From contig CAOKHR010000029.1 in assembly GCA_948468325.1 (NCBI GenBank), forward strand, positions 1-14,472: a stretch of DNA of 14,472 nt. Reading direction: 5' to 3'. The notes under the pieces were generated by a model, which ran no database searches, had not been told where the DNA came from, and saw only the letters and a program-made list of their open reading frames with translations. Below, piece after piece: positions 1 through 8,100 of this stretch. Both the position numbers and the translations under genes were made by a program. The number at the start of each line of letters is the position of its first letter. Within the stretch, counting starts at the first letter, position 1. Origin of the DNA: an uncultured Lachnospiraceae bacterium (GTDB taxonomy: Bacteria > Bacillota > Clostridia > Lachnospirales > Lachnospiraceae).

Positions 1-1
1 G

Positions 2-1669
2 CCGGAAAACCATATAGAAACCGATGAAGAAATCAACGATTCTCTGAGAGACAATTTTAAAGAAATGCTGTCAGAAGACAATGACGGACAATACCGTATG
101 CTGGTAAAAGACGATACCAGGGAGACGCAAATCAACGGACAGATGAGCATTGAAGATGTACTGAGCGGATGGGAGAAAACGAGGCGTGCGGCACAGGCGG
201 CGCTGCAGATGGCACAGCAGCAGAAACTGGAATCCGCAAAGGCAAGGGCTCTGCAGGAAGCCAGAGATATTATGGAACGGCTTGCGGATATGATACCGAA
301 GCTGGGCGATGGAATTACACCGGCGCAGATGCCGGAGGAAGAATATCTGAAAGAAGAAATGTCAAATGAAGAGCGTGCCGGACGGGCGGTAGCAGATATG
401 AATGATATGCTGCAGCAGCAGATTGACAGACTTCAGCAGGAAGCAAAGACAGAGCTGAAGCCTCCGGTACCAAAAAGAGAAGCTGAGCCGGAACTGCTTC
501 GCAAGATTAAAAATGCAAAACCGAATTTTGATGAGCAGATTGGTTTAAGACCGTACAGGCCAAGGCAGTTTGAGCAGACAAAGGTGCAGGAACTGCCGGA
601 GGAAGATGTACTTTCCGGGTTAGAAAAGGAAATTTCCGAAGAAGATGCTTTGTCCGAAGAGATGCGGCTGGCAGAAGCGGAATTCTATGGAATTTCGCCC
701 CAGGAGCTTCAAAAAAAGGAAGAAGAGAAGCTTGTGCGTCTGAAAGATAAAGAAGCTGCATCCGAACCGATTTTGCTAAAGCAGGACACAAAAGAAATTA
801 AAGCGAAAAAGATTGCAGAAGCATTAAATAAGCAGGTGCAGAAAGCTCTGGAGGAAGAACAGGAGAAACCCAAAGAGGCTGTCAGCGAGCAGCGTTTTGA
901 GATTACGAAGCTTAGCGATGAGCAGAAAGCAATTTTCTCTTATTTTGTACCGGTGGAAGGGATGGAAAACCAGATATGCCGTGTTTTGACAAATACCGTG
1001 AACAGGTTTTCCAACAGAAAAAGTGCTGCTTCAGGCAATATATTGATACAGGGGGGAAGCGGCTGCGGAAAGACGGTTCTTGCGACTGATTTTATCAAAG
1101 CGCTACAAAAAGAAACAAAGAACTTTAGCGGAAAAGTAGGGAAAATAGATGCAAAAGTGTTAAACGGCAAAGACCTTTCAAAACTGCTGCGAAAAGTAGC
1201 CGGCGGGTGTCTTATCATTGAACGGGCTGCCGATTTAAGCCGTGAAACGGCAGTAAAGCTGTCACTATTGCTGGAAAATGACGAGAGCGGCATCCTGATT
1301 ATTATGGAAGATACGAGAAACGGACTTGATCAGGCGCTTGGCAGAGATGAGGGGTTTGCAAAAAAATTTACCGAGAAGATTAAAATACCGGTATTTACCA
1401 GTGATGAGCTGGTAGAATTCGGAAAGGCATATGCGCGCGATCTGGATTATGAAATTGACAATATGGGCGTATTAGCGCTGTATAACCGAATCAGTAATAT
1501 TCAGAGACTGGATCAGGCAACCACTTTAACAGAGGTAAAAGAAATTGTAGATGGAGCAATTGAAAATGCCGAGAAGAAAACACTGAAAAAGGCATTTTCC
1601 ATTATTACATCAAGGAGATATACAGAGGATGATTATGTCATTCTCAGAGAAAAGGATTTCGAAGAATAA
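2..1669 (+). CDS. P-loop (AAA-like) ATPase with long acidic/coiled N-terminal region, 5' partial
   Basis: The frame is open from base 2, so the gene starts upstream; 555 codons are visible. Residue numbers below count from the Met codon at 65. Residues 1-275 are charged and helical, rich in Glu, Lys and Gln, and look like coiled coil with disordered linkers. A short acidic motif recurs: IEDVLSGWE (29-37), EEDVLSGLE (179-187) and EEDALSEE (192-199). The C-terminal half is an ATPase domain. It has a Walker A GGSGCGKT at 330-337, a Walker B-like CLIIE at 382-386, and a later FAKKFTEKIKIPVFTSDEL segment that resembles the post-Walker region of CbxX/CfxQ-type AAA proteins. The family is known to remodel or regulate protein complexes; the substrate here is unknown. 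The stop lies 22 bases before glgB, so the two are probably co-transcribed. No signal peptide or membrane segment is visible. The P-loop call is firm; the AAA subtype is a guess. Confidence 0.75.
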   Translation, partial: PENHIETDEEINDSLRDNFKEMLSEDNDGQYRMLVKDDTRETQINGQMSIEDVLSGWEKTRRAAQAALQMAQQQKLESAKARALQEARDIMERLADMIPKLGDGITPAQMPEEEYLKEEMSNEERAGRAVADMNDMLQQQIDRLQQEAKTELKPPVPKREAEPELLRKIKNAKPNFDEQIGLRPYRPRQFEQTKVQELPEEDVLSGLEKEISEEDALSEEMRLAEAEFYGISPQELQKKEEEKLVRLKDKEAASEPILLKQDTKEIKAKKIAEALNKQVQKALEEEQEKPKEAVSEQRFEITKLSDEQKAIFSYFVPVEGMENQICRVLTNTVNRFSNRKSAASGNILIQGGSGCGKTVLATDFIKALQKETKNFSGKVGKIDAKVLNGKDLSKLLRKVAGGCLIIERAADLSRETAVKLSLLLENDESGILIIMEDTRNGLDQALGRDEGFAKKFTEKIKIPVFTSDELVEFGKAYARDLDYEIDNMGVLALYNRISNIQRLDQATTLTEVKEIVDGAIENAEKKTLKKAFSIITSRRYTEDDYVILREKDFEE

Positions 1670-1676
1670 TAAAGAG

Positions 1677-1687
1677 AGGGAGGAAGG
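1677..1687 (+). promoter_or_regulatory. Ribosome binding site that sets the glgB start
   Basis: AGGGAGGAAGG lies just upstream of the ATG at 1692 and is the only strong Shine-Dalgarno here. It argues against the in-frame ATG at 1629, which lies inside the preceding gene and would add 21 basic, non-homologous-looking residues. Confidence 0.75.
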
Positions 1688-1691
1688 TAGA

Positions 1692-3599
1692 ATGGGGAAT
1701 TTTTCGGAACTGGATATGTATTTGTTCGGACAGGCAACGCACTATGACATTTACAGGAAGATGGGAGCTCATCCGCAGACCCGCAGAAAGAAAAAAGGTA
1801 TCTGTTTTGCAGTGTATGCGCCGCATGCCGCAAAAGTCTTTGTAATCGGAGAATTTAATGAGTGGAATGAAACATCTCATGAAATGAAGCGGCTGAAGCC
1901 GGAGGAAGCGGGAATTTTTGAGTTATTTGTTCCCGGACTCGGGACAGGAAGTCTGTATAAATATCTGATTGAGACGCCGGACGGCCGGAAGCTCTATAAG
2001 GCAGACCCGTTTGCAAATTATGCAGAAATGAGGCCGGGAACAGCATCCCGGATTGTGGATATTGAGAATATTAAATGGACAGATGATGCCTGGATGCAGA
2101 AACGTGCCGAGAAAGGGACAATGGACGAGCAGCCAATGAGTATCTATGAGGTTCATCCGGGCTCCTGGATGCGTCATCCGGGATATGAGGAAGATACCGG
2201 ATTTTATACTTACCGTGAATTTGCAAAGGCGCTTTGTACTTATGTGAAAAAAATGGGGTATACCCATGTAGAACTGATGGGTATTTCCGAATATCCTTTT
2301 GACGGTTCCTGGGGATACCAGGTGACGGGATATTTTGCACCGACTTCCCGTTATGGGACGCCTGAGGATTTTGCATGGATGGTTAATTATTTTCACAGGA
2401 ATAATATAGGAGTTATTTTGGACTGGGTACCGGCTCATTTTCCAAAAGATGCGCACGGACTGGCAGAGTTTGACGGGCAGGCATTATATGAATATGCAGA
2501 TCCGAAAAAAGGGGAGCATCCTGACTGGGGAACGAAGATTTTTGATTACGGCAACAATCAGGTGAAAAATTTCTTAATCGGAAGCGCTCTGATGTGGGTG
2601 GAGCATTATCACATTGACGGACTCAGGGTTGATGCGGTGGCATCTATGCTGTATCTGGATTACGGCAAACAGGACGGACAGTGGGTGGCTAATCAGTACG
2701 GCGAGAATAAGAATTTAGAGGCGATTGAGTTTTTCCGGCACATTAATACATTGATTACCGGGCGCAATAAAGGCGCTGTTATGATAGCGGAAGAATCTAC
2801 GGCATGGCCGATGGTAACGGGACCCGCGCAGGAGGGAGGATTGAATTTCTCTCTGAAATGGAATATGGGCTGGATGCATGACTTTTTGGATTATATGAAG
2901 CTAGATCCGTATTTTCGGAAGGATAATCACAATAAGATGACATTTGCAATGTCTTATAACGGAAGCGAAAAATATATTCTTGTGCTTTCTCATGATGAAG
3001 TTGTTCATTTGAAATGTTCTATGCTCAATAAGATGCCGGGATTGGGAAGAGATAAATTTTCCAATCTGATGGTAGGGTACGCTTTTATGATGGGACATCC
3101 GGGCAAAAAGCTTCTGTTTATGGGACAGGAATTTGCGCAGCTTCATGAATGGAATGAAAAGACAGAACTGGAATGGTATCTTTTAGACAATCCTGACCAT
3201 AAACATATGCAGGAATATGTAAAGGAACTGCTCCATATGTATAAGAAATATCCGGCAATGTATGAATTGGATCACAGCTGGAATGGTTTTGAATGGGTCA
3301 ATGCAAATGATAACGAAAGAAGTATTTTCAGCTTTATCAGAAAGAGCAGAGACGGGAAAAACAGCCTGTTGTTTGTATGCAATTTCACACCGGTTGCAAG
3401 AGAAGATTACAGAGTAGGCGTTCCGACAGGAAAATCTTACCGGCTGATTTTTAACAGCGATGATGAGAAATTCGGCGGAAGCGGAGAAGCAAGGCCTGTA
3501 AGCTACCGCGCAAAGAAGCAGGAATGTGACGGAAGACCTTATTCCATCGCATATCCCCTTCCGGCATACGGCGTAGCAGTATTTCGGTTCTCATATTAA
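1692..3599 (+). CDS. glgB: 1,4-alpha-glucan (glycogen) branching enzyme
   Basis: GlgB cuts alpha-1,4-glucan chains and reattaches them through alpha-1,6 bonds in cytoplasmic glycogen synthesis. The protein is 635 residues from the ATG with the strong ribosome binding site. An N-terminal CBM48-type beta-sandwich (about residues 33-120, with VFVIGEFNEWN) is followed by a GH13 barrel. Catalytic residues are visible: the nucleophile Asp314 in GLRVDAVASML, the acid/base Glu367 in AEEST, and Asp435 in LSHDEVVH. The FMGQEFAQLHEWNE segment and the C-terminal beta domain (VCNFTPVAREDYRVG) match the family. It is shorter than the roughly 730-residue E. coli enzyme because it lacks the extra N-terminal N1 domain, as is common in Firmicutes. 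One oddity: the residue after LSHDEVVH is Leu where many GlgB proteins have Gly. It follows the ATPase gene by 22 bases; no other glg genes are in view. Confidence 0.96.
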   Translation: MGNFSELDMYLFGQATHYDIYRKMGAHPQTRRKKKGICFAVYAPHAAKVFVIGEFNEWNETSHEMKRLKPEEAGIFELFVPGLGTGSLYKYLIETPDGRKLYKADPFANYAEMRPGTASRIVDIENIKWTDDAWMQKRAEKGTMDEQPMSIYEVHPGSWMRHPGYEEDTGFYTYREFAKALCTYVKKMGYTHVELMGISEYPFDGSWGYQVTGYFAPTSRYGTPEDFAWMVNYFHRNNIGVILDWVPAHFPKDAHGLAEFDGQALYEYADPKKGEHPDWGTKIFDYGNNQVKNFLIGSALMWVEHYHIDGLRVDAVASMLYLDYGKQDGQWVANQYGENKNLEAIEFFRHINTLITGRNKGAVMIAEESTAWPMVTGPAQEGGLNFSLKWNMGWMHDFLDYMKLDPYFRKDNHNKMTFAMSYNGSEKYILVLSHDEVVHLKCSMLNKMPGLGRDKFSNLMVGYAFMMGHPGKKLLFMGQEFAQLHEWNEKTELEWYLLDNPDHKHMQEYVKELLHMYKKYPAMYELDHSWNGFEWVNANDNERSIFSFIRKSRDGKNSLLFVCNFTPVAREDYRVGVPTGKSYRLIFNSDDEKFGGSGEARPVSYRAKKQECDGRPYSIAYPLPAYGVAVFRFSY

Positions 3600-3637
3600 A
3601 AATCGGCGCGCAGCAGAAAAATAGCGCCAAATTATAA

Positions 3638-3695
3638 CGGTATCAAATAACAAATCGCCCCGGCTCTTTGCAAGCTGGGGTGATTTGTTATACCG
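3638..3695. terminator. Large hairpin after glgB, probable bidirectional transcription end
   Basis: A 10-bp perfect stem (ATAACAAATC, 3647-3656, with GATTTGTTAT, 3682-3691) continues through CCCC/GGGG and GCT/AGC with two G.U pairs to a 7-base loop. An outer CGGT/ACCG pair (3638-3641, 3692-3695) is added across a 5-base bulge. It lies between the convergent ends of glgB and the small - strand gene. Neither strand has a clear U run next to the stem, so it may be a weak or non-canonical terminator or a structured 3' end. Confidence 0.55.
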
Positions 3696-3740
3696 TAAAC
3701 ATCTTCTGCCAATTATATTTTGGATTGTCAGAATTTTAAA

Positions 3741-3929
3741 TCATAGTTTACAGATTAAATAGTGTTTATCCAGCCATTCCAATTTTTTGGATAGAGATGA
3801 GGATTTTTTGTAATCGCTGATATTTACAATCTTATCTGAGTTCTCATCTGATTTGGATTTTTTCGCTTTTCTAAAAAAGCGTAAAAGAGTAAAAGGAAAT
3901 CTTTTTTTTCTAAATTTAATCATTTTCAT
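3741..3929 (-). CDS. Small basic protein, unrecognised (62 residues)
   Basis: The protein is MKMIKFRKKR... ending WLDKHYLICKL. The first 28 residues are strongly cationic with aromatic and hydrophobic residues (RFPFTLLRFFRKAKK), resembling an amphipathic peptide. The rest is polar with no known motif. The ATG at 3929 is chosen because AGGTG lies 7 bases upstream and the promoter's expected start point (about 3999) lies upstream of it. The frame could be extended to an ATG at 4049, but that would lie upstream of the promoter. The gene is AT-rich compared with both neighbours. It sits between the phage Dit gene and glgB, and could be a prophage accessory (moron) gene or a host gene at the junction. 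No function can be assigned. Confidence 0.5.
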   Translation of the reverse strand: MKMIKFRKKRFPFTLLRFFRKAKKSKSDENSDKIVNISDYKKSSSLSKKLEWLDKHYLICKL

Positions 3930-4005
3930 ATTGCCACACCTGCTTATTTTTAGTTGCTTTATTTTGTTGGTAGTTTTGATAATAGTATAATATTGTGCTA
4001 AATTT

Positions 4006-4035
4006 ATTATACCATATGATGCTTGTTTATGTAAA
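4006..4035 (-). promoter_or_regulatory. Sigma-A-type promoter for the 62-residue gene
   Basis: Reading the - strand: a -35 box TTTACA (4035-4030, one mismatch to TTGACA), an 18-base spacer, and a perfect -10 TATAAT (4011-4006) preceded by TGG, which makes an extended -10. The expected start is near 3999, about 70 bases ahead of the ATG at 3929. It lies just after the Dit stop, so the small gene can be expressed independently of the tail operon. Confidence 0.7.
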
Positions 4036-4085
4036 GGAATTTTAATCATAAATTTTTAATATGTGGCATCTGGAAAGAGGGAGAT

Positions 4086-4916
4086 TTAAATTCTGACAAA
4101 CCTTGGTTCTCTGTACCGGATTTCAATTTTTATATTGGATGCCGAATTTGTAGTTATGATGTTTATGCCGTCAGCCAGACGCAAAAAGTGCCAGTTAAAG
4201 GTTTGAGGATCGGTAAGACCGTAAATTGTATCTGTATCAGAGTCCATAATAACCGGGGTGTTATTTGAAATGCCAGTGAATATTGTCTCAGAAATATTTT
4301 GCAGTCTTTCCATGTTATTTGTAACGGGAGAGTTTTCCGGTATATCCGGTTTTATATATTTTTGATTTCTAATAAAAAAATTACCGGATTGATTCAGCGT
4401 TACATGAGGAAGGATATAAGTATTTATGTCGCTGTGTATATGTAATTCCAATGGAGTGGAAGCGTTAATGACAGCTTTTCGCGTAATTACATCGGTAAAC
4501 CCGTATGCGCAGTCCGATGTCGCAGTTAAGTCAAATCCAGCGGTCTGTCCACCGATCTGGTGCGGTGTCAGTTTAAAATATACGTTGTAAAATATATTTT
4601 CATAGCCGGGCTGTTTAAACTGTAATGGTTTGTATCCGTCTGTTTTCAGGAGCCATTTCATAATACCGCTTTCTTCATACCGGCTGAAGTACGGATTGCC
4701 GTTATTGCGGGGATCTTTACATATGGAAAAGTTCCATTCAATTACAGAATTCAATTGTGCGCCGTAAAATGTGAATTTATCCCTTCCCGGTGTTTTTGAA
4801 ACGTTATATTCGATTTCCCCTCCGGAAGCGGCTTCTATTTCGCCGTTAAAAGAACAAATCATCAGTCCGAAATCACTTGCGCGTTTTCCGTCAAAAAAAA
4901 AATCTGTTGCAAACAT
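4086..4916 (-). CDS. Dit-like distal tail protein (siphophage tail family)
   Basis: Dit forms the hub ring at the tail tip that connects the tail tube and tape measure to the baseplate. The 276-residue protein begins with the family-typical pattern FFFDGKRASDFGLMICSF, followed by a beta-rich N domain (YNVSKTPGRDKFTFYG, WNFSICKDPR) and a beta-sandwich C-terminal part. Gene order after the tape measure fits Dit. Its ATG overlaps the stop of the upstream coiled-coil gene (TAATG, sharing the base at 4916), implying translational coupling; AGGTG lies 7 bases upstream. A run of 10 T within codons 5-8 (Asp-Phe-Phe-Phe) is a possible slippage site. The usual next gene (Tal/endopeptidase or tail fibre) is absent. 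Confidence 0.8.
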   Translation of the reverse strand: MFATDFFFDGKRASDFGLMICSFNGEIEAASGGEIEYNVSKTPGRDKFTFYGAQLNSVIEWNFSICKDPRNNGNPYFSRYEESGIMKWLLKTDGYKPLQFKQPGYENIFYNVYFKLTPHQIGGQTAGFDLTATSDCAYGFTDVITRKAVINASTPLELHIHSDINTYILPHVTLNQSGNFFIRNQKYIKPDIPENSPVTNNMERLQNISETIFTGISNNTPVIMDSDTDTIYGLTDPQTFNWHFLRLADGINIITTNSASNIKIEIRYREPRFVRI

Positions 4917-5182
4917 TATTTATCACCTGAACCATTCGTTTTTTGTATAATTTTATCGAGTTGCTTTTTATATTCTTTTTCCAGTCTGTTAAAATCTTTG
5001 ATTTTTCCGGCGTAGGAATCCTGCACGCGATGCAGTTCACCAATCAGATTCCGGTACTCGTCTTTGAATCTCTGCAATTCTTCCAAAGATTCATGTAATC
5101 GCTGGTTTTCACGTTTTAAACGTTTGTTTTCCTGAATCAGGACTTTTAGTGTTTCTTTTTCTATGTTTTTATGAAATGCCAT
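4916..5182 (-). CDS. Small coiled-coil protein of the phage tail operon
   Basis: The protein has 88 residues, nearly all helical heptad-like sequence rich in Glu, Lys, Arg and Leu (ENKRLKRENQRLHESLEEL, then FNRLEKEYKKQLDKI), with no membrane segment or cysteine. It lies between the tape measure and Dit genes, overlaps the Dit start by one base, and starts 13 bases after the tape measure stop, so it is certainly part of the tail operon. A structural or assembly role at the tail tip is plausible from position only. No family is recognised. Confidence 0.72.
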   Translation of the reverse strand: MAFHKNIEKETLKVLIQENKRLKRENQRLHESLEELQRFKDEYRNLIGELHRVQDSYAGKIKDFNRLEKEYKKQLDKIIQKTNGSGDK

Positions 5183-5188
5183 TTGTTT

Positions 5189-5197
5189 ACTCCTTTC
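5189..5197 (-). promoter_or_regulatory. Ribosome binding site overlapping the tape measure stop codon
   Basis: GAAAGGAGT on the - strand lies 6 bases before the ATG at 5182 and overlaps the TGA stop of the tape measure gene (5198-5196). This suggests that translation of the coiled-coil gene is coupled to termination on the long upstream reading frame. Confidence 0.75.
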
Positions 5198-8100
5198 AAA
5201 TGCTGTTTTCCTGAATACTTTTTACGGACAGCCGGCCGCTGCCGGATATGCGGTCTGAGGTTACGGAACGCAGGGCTTTCTGTACTTTCTGGCTATGCTT
5301 GATTTGATGTATAATATCCTCGGCATTTGCACAGTTTTCCAATGTGAAATTATAAGTTGCCGCAATGCTTTTTGCCGGGGTGTTGTTATGGAGGGCAGAT
5401 ATGAAATGATTCGCGTCAGGCGTATTTACAAGTGACTGTGGAACATTTTGTAAATTCGGAAGATTTTTTAATAATTCCAGAAACTGCGGCATTTGTTCAG
5501 CCGGAATCAGGCCTTCTCCGTTTTTCACAGAAGCGATTCCGTCATCACCGTTTGATTTCACCTGTTTTTCAATGCTGTCTACTGATACGATTCCTCCTTT
5601 TTGAAAACCGGGGAATTTTATAGATTTCAGCTTTTTATACAGATTTTCGTCTTTGCCGCCTCCGTTGTAAGTTACATTAAGCTCTTTTGCAAGGCCTTGC
5701 AGTTCTGTCGGAGATAAGATTTTTCCTTTGCCGCTGTATGCGCCGGCCTTATTTTCGTATATTACCTGGTTTACATCGGAAAACTCTTTTTTCTTTTTTT
5801 TCGTACTGCTGGCATGCTTTGCAATGTAGTTTTTCGCTTTGTCAAGTTTACTTGTGGCTGATTTGCCGGAATCCGGTGTGCCTGCGGGTGGCAGCGCGCC
5901 CGGACTCGCGGAATTTGCAACAGCTGCTCCTTCTCCGCTGGAAGAGGTACCGCTGCTTTTTTTGCTGTCGTCTGCAATATCTGCAATGATATTATTTATG
6001 TTATCCTGTATCGTTCCTGCAAGACGGTCAAACATTCCGTCTGTTTCTTTTATGTAATTATTCTCTTCGGCTATTTTTGTAAGATAATCTGAAATGACTG
6101 CCATATTGGCATTTGCGGTATCAAGACCTTCGCCTACAAGCAGCATAAAATCGTCCATTTTTTTTGTTGTAAGCTCCTGATATTCTTCATATAGTTTATC
6201 AAGCATGTCCTGCTGGTCAGAAATGTACCTGTCATATTCCGTTTCGTGTAAATCGTCTTCTTTTTCGGAAAGTTCTTTCTGCAGTTTCTGCAGTTTTGCA
6301 AGTCCTTCCTGTGAGGTGTCGCCGGAATAAGCAGCAATCTGTTTTTGCAGTGTGGAAATGTCGTTTGTCTTTTCGCTGATTGTTCTGTTGTAGTCGTGCA
6401 GGTCTTTCTCTGCATTCAGGGCATTTTTTTTGTCATCAATCAGTTCTTTCAGATAATTAAGTTCTGCCTGATAACGTTCTTTCATCATGTCATTGATCTT
6501 TGTTTCAAAATCGTATCTTTCTTTATAGGAATCCTGCTCTTTCGTAACGGTTTCATCCAGAACCTTTTTTAAATCGTCCATGGAATTCAGTGTAATGCCA
6601 AGCAGATCACTGTGAAGGGAACCGGAGTTATACATACGGCGCAGTTCCTTAACCTCTGCCGCATACCTTTGTGCATCATTATCGGAAGCGTAATAGCTTG
6701 CTGACAGGGAACCGAGTTTTGCAAGCCCTGCTTCTGTCAGGTTTCCGGTTTTGTCGTCTGTCAGTTTTTCATGGGCGAACAGGCTCTGTAAAAATTCCTG
6801 TTCCGTAATGATTCTTCCGATGGATTTTGAAATATCTTCAAACAAATCAAAATGAAGCTGGTTGATGGCGTTGTTCAGTTCATAGGTTTCTTTTTTACAG
6901 GAAGAAATAGAAGCGGATACCTGCTGGATCTGGTCAAATGCTTCGTACCATTCATCGGTTCCGGGTTTGATTGCTCCTATTCTTTTTTCCAGTTCATTCT
7001 TTTCCTGCTGGTATGTGGCAAGCATCTGGTCATTGATTTTTTTCTGGGATTCGTAATAAGAGATGTTCACTTTTGCGCCGGATGCTTCGATTTCAGAAAT
7101 GCGGCTGTCCAGGGCTGTCATTTGATGGTCAAGCAGCTGTGCCTGTTTTTCAAAATCGTCTGCGATGTTGTCGAATTTCAGTTTATTTGACTCCACCGCC
7201 CAGGAATTGTATTCTTCCTGTGCCGCGGAACAGTCATTGACTGCTTGCTTTCTGGCTTTTAAGGCCTCATTGTATTTGACGGCTGCATTGTAGGCTTTGG
7301 AGCCTTCTTCAAAAAGAGAAAGATTGATTTGCTTGTTGTTTTTAACGGCATTTTTGATTTTTTTCTTGTCTTTGCCGGAAACGTCAGGACTGCTTAAGGT
7401 GTTCTTGCTTTTCAGGTTCTTTTTTGCCTGTTTGAGATTTTTTTTTGTTTCTTTTTTTGCTTCCTTTTGGGCGACTAAAGTTTTCTTTTCCTGTTTGTCC
7501 TGCTTTTTAATTAAAGTATTTTTTGCCTGCGAGCCGATGGCATTTTTTAGTTTTTTATCCAGCAGGTCGATTTTATCGCTGAATATTTCGATTTTATCCG
7601 CGGCTTTGTCGAGCGGAAGATGGTATAATTTTTCTGCGGTTTCTACAAATGAGGCTGTGGATTGGGCAGCTTTGTCGTACCATTCCTGGTACTTTTGTAT
7701 TTTGTCCGCCAGATCCTGATAAATCTTCATATCGTCTGGGGATCCCTGGGCACGTATGGTTTCAATGTCAAGGGTGCCGTTTCTGATTTTCTTTGCGTAT
7801 TTTTCATCCAGTCCTAAGGCATTTGCTTCTTTCATGTATTTGCCGTAGGATTTTCCGTAGGTAGATAATTCTTTTTTTAAGTTTTTGGAAGCTTTTTTGT
7901 AATATATGTCAACAAATTTTTTTGTGAGGGCGGTTTCTGCCTGTTTGAGCCATTTGTCGAATTTTCGCTGAAAGTTTTTCAGGCGGTATTCAATCCAGTC
8001 AAATATTTTTTCGAATGTTTCCAATGTTTCTTCTGCGGCATCAGAAGCAGTTTGGGAATCATTTGCAGAGTTATTTGCAGAATTTGTTTGGACAGCCGAA

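Noticed and set aside
1629..1691. Upstream ATG of glgB at 1629
   Set aside because: It lies inside the preceding gene without a ribosome binding site, while a strong one precedes the ATG at 1692.
3930..4049. Longer form of the small - strand protein starting at 4049
   Set aside because: It would begin upstream of the strong promoter at 4006-4035 and has no ribosome binding site.
5780..5815. T-rich tract as a terminator within the tape measure gene
   Set aside because: It is simply Lys/Phe codons (a KKKKKEF stretch) on the - strand with no hairpin.
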